Shown here in pieces: positions 8,802-16,907 of a stretch of 36,847 bases of DNA. Below the pieces are notes generated by a model. The model was not told the DNA's origin. It saw only the letters and a program-made list of their open reading frames with translations, and did no database searches. Source of the stretch: Acidobacteriota bacterium (GTDB lineage: Bacteria > Acidobacteriota > Terriglobia > Acidiferrales > UBA7541). The stretch lies in contig QHYH01000136.1 of assembly GCA_003223215.1 (NCBI GenBank), positions 1 through 36,847 on the forward strand, given 5' to 3'. The translations under genes and the position numbers were made by a program. Within the stretch, counting starts at the first letter, position 1. Each line of letters opens with the position of its first letter.

Positions 8802-9679
8802 TGGGAAACCCCAGCCATCTTCGCCAAAACCGCGAACACCACCGCGAAATCCTTGTCCGCCACTCCCATTCCCCGCGCCGCCGTCAAAAATTCATTCGTC
8901 ACCGCTGTAGTCGGCATGGGCACATCCAACTGCCGCCCCAGTTCGAGCGCCAGCAGCATGTCCTTTTGCATCATGTTGACGTTAAACCACGCCTCTTCCG
9001 GCATTTTCAGCACAAACGGCCCGCGGTACTCGACCATCGGCGACGCGATCACGCTGTGCGTCAGCACATCCACGGCGGTCTCTCTCTTGATCCCGCTCTT
9101 TTCCGCGAGCAGCACTCCTTCGCAGAACGCCAGCATCTGCACCGCCAAGCTTAAGTTCACGCCAATCTTCATGACCAGCGCTTGCCCGTTCTCTCCCACA
9201 TGTGTGACCTTCGGTCCAATGTCCAGCAGCAGCGGCTTCACTTTCTCGAAGGTTGCCTTGCGCCCGCCCGCCATCACCGAAAGCTTGCCTTCCTGCAAAG
9301 TGATCACGCTTCCGGAAACTGGCGCGTCCAACAGGTCGCCGCCTTTTTCCCGCACCTTCTCGGCAAGCTCCCGGCTGAATGCCGGACCCACCGTGCTCAT
9401 ATCCACAAAAATCTTGCCGGGCTTCACCCCCGCGAGCATTCCGTCGGGCCCGTTCATCACCGCCGCCAACGCCGCCGAGTTGGTCACCATGGAAAGCGTG
9501 ATGTCGCTCGCGCTCACCACTTCCCTTGGCGTATTTGCCCACTTCATTCCTTTCTTGATGAGCCATCCCGCTTTCGAACGCGTCCGGTTATATCCTGATA
9601 CGCTGTAACCCTTGCCGAGCAGCCGGTTCACCATCTCGCTGCCCATCACCCCCAGGCCCACAAATCCCAGATTCGCCAT
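8798..9679 (-). CDS. NAD(P)-dependent beta-hydroxyacid dehydrogenase (3-hydroxyisobutyrate dehydrogenase-like)
   Basis: A 293-residue enzyme of the 6-phosphogluconate/3-hydroxyisobutyrate dehydrogenase superfamily, which oxidises 3-hydroxyacids to semialdehydes or reduces tartronate or glyoxylate-type substrates. The Rossmann motif GLGVMG is at residues 8-13, followed by YNRTRSKAGWL, where an arginine-rich loop suggests NADP preference. The substrate-binding stretch DAPVSGSVITLQEGKL is at 118-133 and the catalytic lysine is Lys171 in VMKIGVNLSL. It is encoded just downstream of the GntR regulator and overlaps E1 alpha by four bases. With the aldehyde dehydrogenase upstream, a hydroxyacid to semialdehyde to acid route is conceivable, but that is inference. 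Confidence 0.9.
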   Translation of the reverse strand: MANLGFVGLGVMGSEMVNRLLGKGYSVSGYNRTRSKAGWLIKKGMKWANTPREVVSASDITLSMVTNSAALAAVMNGPDGMLAGVKPGKIFVDMSTVGPAFSRELAEKVREKGGDLLDAPVSGSVITLQEGKLSVMAGGRKATFEKVKPLLLDIGPKVTHVGENGQALVMKIGVNLSLAVQMLAFCEGVLLAEKSGIKRETAVDVLTHSVIASPMVEYRGPFVLKMPEEAWFNVNMMQKDMLLALELGRQLDVPMPTTAVTNEFLTAARGMGVADKDFAVVFAVLAKMAGVSQ

Positions 9680-9725
9680 GAAGATTTCTCTCCCGCCAAT
9701 CGTTCGCTTTACCTCTCGGCCCGCC

Positions 9726-10427
9726 TCAAGCGCCTCTGGCTCTCCGCGAATCTTCTCGCACCTGCCGCATGTGCGTCTTCATCGCCTCCCGCGCTCCCGC
9801 CGCATCGCGGTGCTCCACCGCATCCAGAATCTTCTTGTGGTGATATTGCCCACGCTCCGGCCCGCCCTCCACTTGAAAAATTCCCATTCTCTGCTCGCGC
9901 AGCAACCCCACAATCGAATCGATCAGCGACAAAATGATGGGATTGGCAGCCGCCTCCGCCAGCGCCAAATGAAAATCGAGATCAGCTTCGATGAACGCGT
10001 CGGGATCCCTTTTCGCTCCTTCCATCACTTCAAACGACTCCCGCATGGCGGCAAGATCCTCGGCATCGGCGCGCTCCGCCGCCAGTGCCGCGATTTCCGG
10101 TTCCATCATTTCCCGGACTTCCGTCAAATAGCGCGAACCTTCGGCCTGCCCGGCCTTCATCATGCGATCGAGCGACAGCCGGATCGGGTGGGAACTGGTT
10201 TCCATAATGAAAGTCCCGCGCCCGGGATAAGCCTCGACGAAACCTTTCTCGCGCAGGGCTTTGACGGCTTCGCGAACCGCCGTCCGGCTCACGCCAAATT
10301 GTTGGGCCAGTTCGCGTTCCGGAGGCAGCCTGTCGCCGGTTTTGAGCGCGCCCTTTTGGATGGATTCCTCTACCTGTTGGACAATCTGTTCGTACAAACG
10401 GGAGGAACGCACAACCTTGTACATCAT
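9726..10427 (-). CDS. GntR-family transcriptional regulator, FadR subfamily (PdhR/LldR-like)
   Basis: A 233-residue repressor or activator. The N-terminal winged helix covers about residues 8-75, with IQKGALKTGDRLPPERELA and FGVSRTAVREAVKALREKG as classic GntR recognition sequences. The C-terminal FCD all-helical ligand domain follows; its LDFHLALAEAAANPIILSL and HKKILDAVEHRDAAGAREA stretches carry the Asp and His residues that bind metal or a carboxylate in this subfamily. Start: two adjacent ATGs at 10427 and 10424; GGAG lies five bases before the first. The gene heads the operon of the hydroxyacid dehydrogenase, E1, M24 and E2 genes. A TGGT-N3-ACC site 42 bases upstream suggests autoregulation, as in the E. 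coli PdhR arrangement. Confidence 0.9.
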   Translation of the reverse strand: MMYKVVRSSRLYEQIVQQVEESIQKGALKTGDRLPPERELAQQFGVSRTAVREAVKALREKGFVEAYPGRGTFIMETSSHPIRLSLDRMMKAGQAEGSRYLTEVREMMEPEIAALAAERADAEDLAAMRESFEVMEGAKRDPDAFIEADLDFHLALAEAAANPIILSLIDSIVGLLREQRMGIFQVEGGPERGQYHHKKILDAVEHRDAAGAREAMKTHMRQVREDSRRARGA

Positions 10428-10468
10428 AAGCTCTCCGGAAATCGGGGCGGAAGGAGCTCGCCACACTG

Positions 10469-10479
10469 TGGTATTACCG
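10469..10479 (-). promoter_or_regulatory. Candidate FadR-subfamily operator upstream of the GntR gene
   Basis: The plus strand reads TGGTATTACCG, one base away from TGGT-N3-ACCA. That dyad is the core recognised by PdhR, LldR and GlcC type regulators. It lies 42 bases upstream of the regulator's own ATG, where a bound repressor would block transcription of the whole dehydrogenase operon. A second, exact copy of the core is upstream of the aldehyde dehydrogenase. Binding is inferred. Confidence 0.5.
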
Positions 10480-10500
10480 CTTGACCATACGAAATTACCG
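10473..10500. repeat. Two ATTACCG direct repeats spaced 21 bp
   Basis: ATTACCG occurs at 10473-10479 and again at 10494-10500, a period of 21 bases or two helical turns. On the minus strand they read CGGTAAT. The first copy is part of the candidate TGGTATTACCG operator. Phasing on one face of the helix is typical of paired regulator half-sites. Confidence 0.4.
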
Positions 10501-10536
10501 ATTTTCCGAAACTTAGCACCTGCGCTGGTCCTCGAC

Positions 10537-10555
10537 TGGTCGGATTGTCGGACCA
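10537..10555. promoter_or_regulatory. Inverted repeat TGGTC-N9-GACCA upstream of the GntR operon
   Basis: Perfect 5-bp arms, TGGTC and GACCA, flank nine bases (GGATTGTCG). It lies 110 bases upstream of the regulator start, in the gap after the aldehyde dehydrogenase. The half-sites match those of the FadR-type operator but the spacing is wider, so it may be an auxiliary site or chance. Confidence 0.35.
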
Positions 10556-10596
10556 ATCTACCAGACCCTCTTCCCCTTTGCAATCTCTCTCACACC

Positions 10597-11961
10597 CTAC
10601 TCAATCCAGACCGTCTTGATGTTGGTAAACTCGCGGATCCCGTGGACTCCCAATTCCCTGCCGTGCCCCGACCACTTCACCCCGCCAAACGGCAGCCGCG
10701 GATCGGAGGCGACCATCCGGTTGATGAACACCATCCCCGCTTCGAGATCGTTGATGAATCGCTCGCGTTCCTGGTCATCGTTTGTCCACGCGCTCGCTCC
10801 CAATCCAAACCGGCTGTCGTTGGCAATGCGGATGGCGTCGTCCAGGTCCTTCGCCCGGAACACGCTCGCGACCGGGCCGAACAGCTCTTCCTGATGAGCC
10901 GGCGAGCCTTTGGGAATATTGGTCAACACCGTTGGCGCATAAAAATTCCCCGGCCGAGCGAGCGGTTTGCCACCTGTCAGCACTTTTGCGCCTGCTTCCA
11001 CGGTGGCTTTCACGTCGCGATCCAGGTCTTCTAGCCCCTGTGCCGATGACAGCGGCCCCAATTCGGTAGCCTCGTCAAACGGGTCCCCAACCTTCAGCGC
11101 CGCCATCTTCTCCGCAAACATTTTTTCAAACTTCTCCGCAATCCGCTCGGCCACAATGAATCGCTTGGCCGCGATGCACGATTGCCCATTGTTGAAAATT
11201 CGCGCTTTCACCGCCGTGCTGGTTGCCGCCTCCAGATTCGCGCTCGGCATCACGATAAACGGATCGCTGCCCCCCAGCTCCAGCACGACTTTCTTGATTC
11301 TCTTGGCCGCCCCAACGCCCACTTCGACGCCGGCGCCCTCGCTTCCCGTCAACGTGGCCGCGGCGACACGCGGATCTCCCAGCACGCGGTCCACTTTTTG
11401 CGAGCTAATCAGCAGGGTCTGAAACACGCCGTCGGGAAAGCCCGCTTTGTGAAAAATCTCTTCAATCATGAGCGCCGATTGCGGCACGATCGAAGCGTGC
11501 TTCAGCAGGCCCACGTTTCCGGCCATCAGCGCCGGCGCCGCAAACCGCAGCACCTGCCAGAACGGAAAATTCCACGGCATTACAGCCAGCACCGGGCCGA
11601 GAGGCAAATAGCGAATGAAGCTGCGTTTTGCCGTTGTCTCCACCACCTCATCCGCCAGGATTCGCTCGGCATTTTCCGCGTAATACCGGCAAACCCACGC
11701 GCACTTCGCGGCTTCATCCACGGCCGACCGGAAGGTCTTCCCCATTTCCGTGGTCATCACCCGCGCATAACTCTCTTTTTCCTTTTCTAGGACCCTAGCC
11801 GCGTTCTCGATCAGCCGCGCGCGCTCGGCAAACGGCGTTTTGCGGTAACTCAAAAATCTGTCAGCCGCTTTCTGGAGTTTCACTTCGAGCTCGGCGTCCG
11901 ACAGCGATTCGAAGGTCTTCACTACCTGCCCGGTCGCGGGATTCACCGTTGCAATGGCCAT
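10597..11961 (-). CDS. NAD(P)-dependent aldehyde dehydrogenase, succinate-semialdehyde dehydrogenase (Sad/YneI) type
   Basis: A 454-residue aldehyde dehydrogenase. The general base is Glu228 in VVLELGGSDPF and the catalytic nucleophile is Cys262 in NNGQSCIAAKRF. The AAKRF sequence after the cysteine and the overall length resemble E. coli Sad (YneI) rather than GabD. VMPWNFPFWQVLRF at 128-141 forms part of the nucleotide site. The open frame continues far upstream, but the ATG at 11961 begins the standard MAIATVNPATG start and follows a GGAGG. It is separated by about 170 bases from the GntR gene on the same strand. It may oxidise the semialdehyde made by the neighbouring hydroxyacid dehydrogenase; that link is inference. 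Confidence 0.92.
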   Translation of the reverse strand: MAIATVNPATGQVVKTFESLSDAELEVKLQKAADRFLSYRKTPFAERARLIENAARVLEKEKESYARVMTTEMGKTFRSAVDEAAKCAWVCRYYAENAERILADEVVETTAKRSFIRYLPLGPVLAVMPWNFPFWQVLRFAAPALMAGNVGLLKHASIVPQSALMIEEIFHKAGFPDGVFQTLLISSQKVDRVLGDPRVAAATLTGSEGAGVEVGVGAAKRIKKVVLELGGSDPFIVMPSANLEAATSTAVKARIFNNGQSCIAAKRFIVAERIAEKFEKMFAEKMAALKVGDPFDEATELGPLSSAQGLEDLDRDVKATVEAGAKVLTGGKPLARPGNFYAPTVLTNIPKGSPAHQEELFGPVASVFRAKDLDDAIRIANDSRFGLGASAWTNDDQERERFINDLEAGMVFINRMVASDPRLPFGGVKWSGHGRELGVHGIREFTNIKTVWIE

Positions 11962-12072
11962 TTCTTCTCTTCCTCCACGGGTCGGCTTCGGTGCGAGGAG
12001 CGCTTCGCTCGCTCCTGCTGGAATTCGTTCCGGATGGAGATGACCCTCGACAGAGATCATGATCCTTGTGTC

Positions 12073-12083
12073 TGGTCTAACCA
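12073..12083 (-). promoter_or_regulatory. Candidate FadR-subfamily operator (TGGTCTAACCA) upstream of the aldehyde dehydrogenase
   Basis: An exact TGGT-N3-ACCA dyad, the PdhR/LldR/GlcC core, in the divergent intergenic region. Its edge abuts a minus-strand TATAGT at 12088-12083 that could serve as the -10 element of the aldehyde dehydrogenase promoter, although no good -35 is visible. Together with the similar site before the regulator gene, it suggests both units answer to the same regulator. Confidence 0.5.
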
Positions 12084-12132
12084 CTATACCCCATTTCTCC
12101 ATCCAGCAAAAACGGCGAGCTTTCATTTCTCC

Positions 12133-12161
12133 TTGACACGCTTTGCCGCCGAGTGGTACAG
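12133..12161 (+). promoter_or_regulatory. Candidate sigma-70 promoter for the LVIVD-like gene
   Basis: A perfect -35 hexamer TTGACA at 12133-12138 is followed, 17 bases later, by GTACAG as a weak -10. The coding start is 64 bases downstream of the -10. The 263-base gap from 11962 to 12224 between divergent genes holds only this and the operator candidate. Confidence 0.35.
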
Positions 12162-12224
12162 CGGTCATACCTTTTTGGCTGGCCCTTGGTTCCGCCAGCC
12201 TGCCATTCTAGGAGCCTCTCGACG

Positions 12225-13838
12225 ATGCGCGCTCGCCATGGCCGCAACAAGCTGCGCCCGCAAATCTTCCAGGGCGGCAGCCACCTTACGCCAAACGAAG
12301 GCGCCTCTCGGCCCACCCGCCGCGAGTTCCTCCGCAAGGCCGCCGGCGCAGGTCTCGCCTTGGCTGGCTCTTCCCTTACCGCATGGGGTGACCATCACGG
12401 CCACCCTACTCCCAACAGCATCACGTATCTCGACCGCCGCATGTACATTCACAACATGGAGCTTCTCGCGCATTTCGTTCCCGGGCAGCATCGCGGCGGC
12501 AAAATGCAGATGATGTCGGTTGGCAGCCGCCGCTACCTGGTGCAACAAGGCGACGTCATCGACATAAGCGACGTTCGAAAGCCCGCCATGTTCAACAAAG
12601 GCGGCTTCGAAGGTTACCAGGTCCAGGTCGCTTACAACAAAAACCTTAAAAAGTGGATCCTCATGACCGGTGCGCAAACGCCTATCACCGATTCCACGCC
12701 GGAAGCGCCCATGGGCAAGTACGACGATCCCCACCTCGACGACAAGCGCAAAAACTACAAGGGCCTTCGCGGCGTCCGCTTTTACGACGCAAGCGATCCC
12801 GCGAAAATGGTCAAGATCTCCGAATTCAGCACCGGCGCAACCGGCCAGGGCACGCATCGCAATTATTATGACGGCGGAAAATACGCCTATCTCGACACCG
12901 CGCCGGACGAGACTTTTATTCACCAGCCTTCCTACTTTCGTGAACTCGTCAACGGCAACATGATTGTCGATGTTTCCGATCCAGCCAGCCCCAAAGAAGT
13001 CTCGATGTGGTGGGTGCCCGGCTCGCGCAGGGGCGAGGAAGCCGAATACGACAAATGGATTTGGTCAAAGCTCGTTCCGCCGAAAGTCGTTGCCGATCAA
13101 ACTCCGTTCGCAGGACTGCACGGTCCCGTCTACGTGCCGAAAAAATGGGAAGATGGAGGCCATCGCGGGTACGGAGCGTTTGGCTGCAACGGTTTCATCA
13201 TTCTCGATCTTTCCGATCCCGCGCATCAACAAGAAATCGGCCGTTTCGAACCGCCACCGCAATACTCCGGCATGGGCATCGCTTTCCACACGATTTACTG
13301 CGGGATTCTTGAACGCGGCTTCGTCATTGCAAACGGCGAAACCACGAACTCCGACTGCAACCAAATCTACCTGCCGAACTGGGTCATCGATATTCGCGAC
13401 GAGCAGAATCCTGTCCCGGTCGCCCAGCTTCCTCGGCCCGTTCCGCCGCCCGAGGCCCCCTATCGCGATTTTTGTTTCAAGCGTGGCCGCTTTGGCGCGC
13501 ACAATCCGCCGCATCTCAAAGCGCCGGGAAAGCCGCGCCAGGAATTCATCGCCTATTCGTACTTCATTGCCGGGTTGCGCTGCTACGACATCGGCGATCT
13601 TACCAAGCCCGAAGAAGTCGCTTATTTTATCCCGCCGCAGGGCGGCGACTTGAAGAAATTCGGCAGTTACGACCGCACCGTGGACAACGTCTTTGTCGAA
13701 TGGGACCGCAACGTGATCTGGTGCGCCGCCGACACCGGCCTGTATGCGCTTGCTTGTCCGAATCTCGGCAAACCCGTTCTCGATCCCCTGCCCGTCGCGG
13801 AATGGTCGCTCGACAGGCTCAACGAAGGTGCGCCCTGA
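12225..13838 (+). CDS. Tat-exported LVIVD-repeat-like beta-propeller protein
   Basis: A 537-residue protein of unknown biochemical role. After an N-terminal extension it has a Tat signal at about residues 33-55 (RREFLRKAAGAGLALAGSS). The body contains repeated strands of the form 'V.D.SD..P', for example VIDISDVRKPAMF, FYDASDPAKMVKI, MIVDVSDPASPKEV, IILDLSDPAHQQEI and CYDIGDLTKPEEV. This is the LVIVD pattern of predicted propellers, usually surface or periplasmic. The ATG at 12225 is preferred to an earlier in-frame GTG at 12153 because AGGAG lies ten bases before it. The next gene in the same direction encodes a periplasmic binding protein. Enzyme activity cannot be inferred. Confidence 0.8.
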   Translation: MRARHGRNKLRPQIFQGGSHLTPNEGASRPTRREFLRKAAGAGLALAGSSLTAWGDHHGHPTPNSITYLDRRMYIHNMELLAHFVPGQHRGGKMQMMSVGSRRYLVQQGDVIDISDVRKPAMFNKGGFEGYQVQVAYNKNLKKWILMTGAQTPITDSTPEAPMGKYDDPHLDDKRKNYKGLRGVRFYDASDPAKMVKISEFSTGATGQGTHRNYYDGGKYAYLDTAPDETFIHQPSYFRELVNGNMIVDVSDPASPKEVSMWWVPGSRRGEEAEYDKWIWSKLVPPKVVADQTPFAGLHGPVYVPKKWEDGGHRGYGAFGCNGFIILDLSDPAHQQEIGRFEPPPQYSGMGIAFHTIYCGILERGFVIANGETTNSDCNQIYLPNWVIDIRDEQNPVPVAQLPRPVPPPEAPYRDFCFKRGRFGAHNPPHLKAPGKPRQEFIAYSYFIAGLRCYDIGDLTKPEEVAYFIPPQGGDLKKFGSYDRTVDNVFVEWDRNVIWCAADTGLYALACPNLGKPVLDPLPVAEWSLDRLNEGAP

Positions 13839-14039
13839 TTGCTCCTTCATCGGTTACAAGGCCGCCGGGGCAATCAACACCGTTTCCTTGTTCATGAATC
13901 TGGAGAAATTCCCATGAACTCCCATGAATCATTCGGCGGTGATTCTGACCCTCAGATCTGCCGCCGCCTGAGCCGCGGATCGTACGTTCCGTGCGCCTCG
14001 CCGGAGCGGCCGGATCTGTTTCCGCCTGTGAACTCCAAG

Positions 14040-15038
14040 ATGCGTCTTTTTCGACTATTGGCGGCAATGTCCGCCTCGACTCTCTTCTCGACCATGCTCA
14101 CCGCGCAAAAACCCATGCCAACCCAAATCAAATTGCTCACGTTGCTCGGTCGCCCGCTGCAACTTGCCGCCGCCGAGAAGCTCGACCTCTTCTCCGAATT
14201 CGGCGTCGCGGTCCAAACCGAAAATTCCGCGAATTCCCAGGAATTGCGTGACAAACTTGCCGCAGGCAACGGCGACCTCGCTTATCTCGCGGTTGACAAT
14301 GCCGTGGCCATGGTCGACCTCGCTCAGCAGGACGTCGTCATCGTCATGGGCGGGGAAGGCTCGCAAAATGAACTCATCGCCCAGCCGGAAATCAAAGCCA
14401 TCAAGGATTTGCGCGGCAAAACCCTCATCGTCGATGCGCCGAACACAGCCTACGCCGTACAGCTCAAAAAAATTCTTCTCCTCAGCGGCCTCGAACCCGG
14501 CAAAGACTACGAGATCAAGCCCGTGGGCGCAACGCCGCAGCGCTTGATTGCCATGCGCGAAAACAAATCCTACGCAGCCTCGATGCTCGGCCCGCCCAGT
14601 TCCATCATTGCCAAGCGTGAAGGGTTCGTCAGTCTTGCCGCCGTCGCAGCATCCATCGGGGCGTACCAGGCCGCGGGCTTCTTCGCCGAGCGCAAGTGGG
14701 CCCAAGAGCATCGCGGGCCACTCACAAGCTTTCTCGCCGCTATCATCGAAGCGCAGCGCTGGCTCGTAGCGCCCGCCAACAAAAATGAAGTCCTGGCGCT
14801 GCTGACCAAAGAAGCGCATCTCGCCCCGGAAGTCGCCGCCGAAACCTACGAAAACAGCATGACCAAGCCCGGCGGCTTTGCGAAGGACGCCGCCTTCGAT
14901 CTGAAAGGTTTTCAAAATGTCCTGAAGCTGCGCGCGGAAATCGAAGGCTCCTGGGGCGGCCATCCGCCGGCCCCCGACAAATATTACGACCCTTTGTTTT
15001 ACGAAGAAGCTCTAGCAAAGTTGAAGAGCAAGCCCTAA
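14040..15038 (+). CDS. Periplasmic substrate-binding protein, NMT1/THI5 (SsuA/TauA) type
   Basis: About 332 residues from the ATG at 14040, which opens a good signal peptide (MRLFRLLAAMSASTLFSTML). Upstream, in-frame ATG 13914 has a better ribosome site (GGAGA) but would add 42 hydrophilic residues before the signal, so either start is possible. The mature part follows the SsuA/THI5 plan: an ELRDKLAAGNGDLAYLAVDNA stretch samples ligand, DLRGKTLIVDAPNTAYAVQL marks the hinge, and LSGLEPGKDYEIKPVGATPQR precedes the second lobe. No permease or ATPase gene follows, so it is an orphan component in this window. Ligands of relatives include sulfonates and pyrimidine thiamine precursors; the ligand here is unknown. 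Confidence 0.82.
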   Translation: MRLFRLLAAMSASTLFSTMLTAQKPMPTQIKLLTLLGRPLQLAAAEKLDLFSEFGVAVQTENSANSQELRDKLAAGNGDLAYLAVDNAVAMVDLAQQDVVIVMGGEGSQNELIAQPEIKAIKDLRGKTLIVDAPNTAYAVQLKKILLLSGLEPGKDYEIKPVGATPQRLIAMRENKSYAASMLGPPSSIIAKREGFVSLAAVAASIGAYQAAGFFAERKWAQEHRGPLTSFLAAIIEAQRWLVAPANKNEVLALLTKEAHLAPEVAAETYENSMTKPGGFAKDAAFDLKGFQNVLKLRAEIEGSWGGHPPAPDKYYDPLFYEEALAKLKSKP

Positions 15039-15098
15039 GGTGCGTCTCACGAGAGAACGGCCGGGGCACTATCACCCCAGACGAGAAGGAGACTCGAC

Positions 15099-16331
15099 GT
15101 GCAGCACATTTTGCAATCTCTGTCGGCAAGCATCCTATCGTTTCTTTTTCCATACGTCGGTCTCCTCTTCGCGAGCGCCGCCTTCGCCGAGGAGCGCACT
15201 CTCGACGAAATCAAAGCCGAAGCCATCAAGCGCGCGGAAAACGGCATGTATCCGCTCATTGGCCTCGATCCCGCAGACGTGAAGCAAGCCTTTGCCGCCA
15301 TCACGACTTCCGACTACGACGAATGGGCCGCCGCGTTCATCGCCCTAGGCGACCGCTACATGTCGGAAGCGCAATCGCTCGAAAGAGCAGATCCCGGCAA
15401 AGCCAACGCCGATTACATTCGCGCATGGCGGATCTATTCCTTTGGCCGCTGGCCCGTACCCGCTTCTCCGGGCAAACAGCGCGCGTACACCAAAGCGCTC
15501 GAAGCGTTCCTCGCGCACGCCAAATTCATGGACCCGCCGCTCGAAGTTGTGCGTATTCCGTTTGAAGGCTCCGAAATCGTCGCATATCTGCGCCTGCCGA
15601 AAGCCGCGAAGGGCCCCGTACCCGTGGTCGTCGCTATCAGCGGACTCGACAGCCGCAAGGAAGATCTCTCCGAAAATTTCGGCGCCATCATCCCCCACGG
15701 CATCGGATTTATCGGCGTCGATTCACCGGGAACCGGCCAGTCACCCATCAAAGCCAGTGCAACCGCGGACCGCGAGTTTTCACGCGTCCTCGATTACCTT
15801 GAAACGCGCCCCGAAGTGGACAAGATGCGCATTGCCGTCGACGGCCAAAGTTTCGGAGCGTATTGGGCCACGAAGCTCGCCATCCTCGAGCACGCACGAT
15901 TGAGAGCGGTTGTCGCGCAATCGCCTCCCGTGGATGCCACGTTCGCCCACGATTTCGTCATCCACAAGACGCTCGGCAACCGCGAATATCTCTTCGGGCT
16001 TGCCCCCGCCCTGATGTCTATTTTTGAGGGCGCGAAATCGCCGGAGGATCTGGCAGCGGCTTTGGGAAAGCTGTCGCTCGTAGAGCAAGGCCTGCTCGGC
16101 TCGCCCGCCGGGGCGGGCATGCCCACCGCGCCCATGCTCGTCATCTCCGGCGCTCTCGATACGCAGGTGCCCATCTCGGACACCTACCTGCTGCTCTCGA
16201 CGGGCGACGTCCCCAAGGAGGCGTGGATCAACCCCCGGGGCGGCCACTTGGGCCGCCAGGTCAGGGTTTGGCCCGACCCCGTCATCTTCCGCGAAGTCAT
16301 TATCCCCTGGCTCGTCCGCAAGTTGCAGTAA
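15099..16331 (+). CDS. Secreted alpha/beta hydrolase (FrsA/dipeptidyl-peptidase-like)
   Basis: A 410-residue serine hydrolase with an N-terminal hydrophobic signal ending near ASAAFAEE (about residue 31). A helical region follows (about 35-150), as in 2,6-dihydroxypseudooxynicotine hydrolase and FrsA-like proteins, and then the alpha/beta core. Catalytic triad candidates are the serine of GQSFGAYWA, the aspartate of SGALDTQVP and the histidine of RGGHLGRQ. The start is GTG at 15099, supported by AAGGAG seven bases upstream; no ATG fits the signal. It follows the binding protein by 60 bases on the same strand and may be co-transcribed. The substrate is not predictable. Confidence 0.85.
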   Translation: MQHILQSLSASILSFLFPYVGLLFASAAFAEERTLDEIKAEAIKRAENGMYPLIGLDPADVKQAFAAITTSDYDEWAAAFIALGDRYMSEAQSLERADPGKANADYIRAWRIYSFGRWPVPASPGKQRAYTKALEAFLAHAKFMDPPLEVVRIPFEGSEIVAYLRLPKAAKGPVPVVVAISGLDSRKEDLSENFGAIIPHGIGFIGVDSPGTGQSPIKASATADREFSRVLDYLETRPEVDKMRIAVDGQSFGAYWATKLAILEHARLRAVVAQSPPVDATFAHDFVIHKTLGNREYLFGLAPALMSIFEGAKSPEDLAAALGKLSLVEQGLLGSPAGAGMPTAPMLVISGALDTQVPISDTYLLLSTGDVPKEAWINPRGGHLGRQVRVWPDPVIFREVIIPWLVRKLQ

Positions 16332-16391
16332 ACTGGGGCCTCGAGAACGCGCCCGAGGAAATGGGATGGGAGAACCCGGAGATGACCACGC

Positions 16392-16655
16392 CTATACCGG
16401 TACTTCGCGAACGGCGACGTACTCCCGAAGTCGAACGCCTTTGTACTTTTCGCGGGCCTGTTTCGTCAGCTCGAGCTTCATCTCGTGACGATTGCCGCCG
16501 ATCACCGTTTTAGGGATAGGCAGCAACAAGGGTCCGCAAGGCCCCAAGAACCAATAAGCGCCCGCGCTTTTTACAAAACGGCCGCCGTTGAGGATAGCGT
16601 TAAAGAAGTATTTGGAGGGATTAGAACCAGTCGCTGCGGTAGGCCACCCACCAAC
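16392..16655 (-). other. Stop-free minus-strand frame, possible eroded small gene
   Basis: Between the hydrolase and the small membrane protein, the minus strand has about 88 codons without a stop, ending at a TAG at 16392-16394. It reads in part KLELTKQAREKYKGVRLREY. It has no ATG or ribosome site near its 5' end; the first plausible starts (GTG or ATG) leave only 30-40 residues. It may be the tail of a decayed gene or chance. Nothing else is visible in 16332-16620. Confidence 0.2.
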
Positions 16656-16764
16656 TCACGATGCCGATGGGAATCGTGGCGACGAGGCCCCACAAAAGGG
16701 GCAGGGTAAAATCCGCGAGTAGGCCCAGCGCGATGAACACGGTCCAAAAGATTTTGCGCCGCAT
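16621..16764 (-). CDS. Small two-helix membrane protein, 47 residues
   Basis: An unrecognised small protein, too short for most gene finders. It begins MRRKIFWTVFIALGLLADF and ends WWVAYRSDWF. Two hydrophobic segments, about residues 6-18 and 20-41, are joined by a short turn, and the basic N-terminus suggests it stays inside. Only six bases separate a TACAAT (minus strand, 16776-16771) from the ATG, so the transcript could be leaderless; there is no Shine-Dalgarno sequence. The reading frame has no rare features and the amino acid mix is strongly membrane-like, which chance frames seldom show. Function unknown. Confidence 0.5.
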   Translation of the reverse strand: MRRKIFWTVFIALGLLADFTLPLLWGLVATIPIGIVSWWVAYRSDWF

Positions 16765-16907
16765 AGTTTTATTGTAGCGCAGCGATGGCCCGTACGGAAT
16801 TCTGCGGGAGAAGGTGTGCGCATCTCACTAGTTCAGCACATGAGGGCAGGCACGATAGGCCGTGCCCCAAGACGGAAAACCTTCGGAGAGCATGGCAGGA
16901 AGTCACT

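Noticed and set aside
13839-14040. A thiamine riboswitch before the THI5-type binding protein
   Set aside because: The leader lacks the conserved thi-box segments such as CTGAGA followed by ACCTGATCTGG, so nothing supports it.
16640-16656. A tRNA T-arm-like GGTTCTAATCC on the minus strand
   Set aside because: No matching acceptor, D or anticodon stems surround it, and it overlaps the 3' end of the small membrane protein gene.
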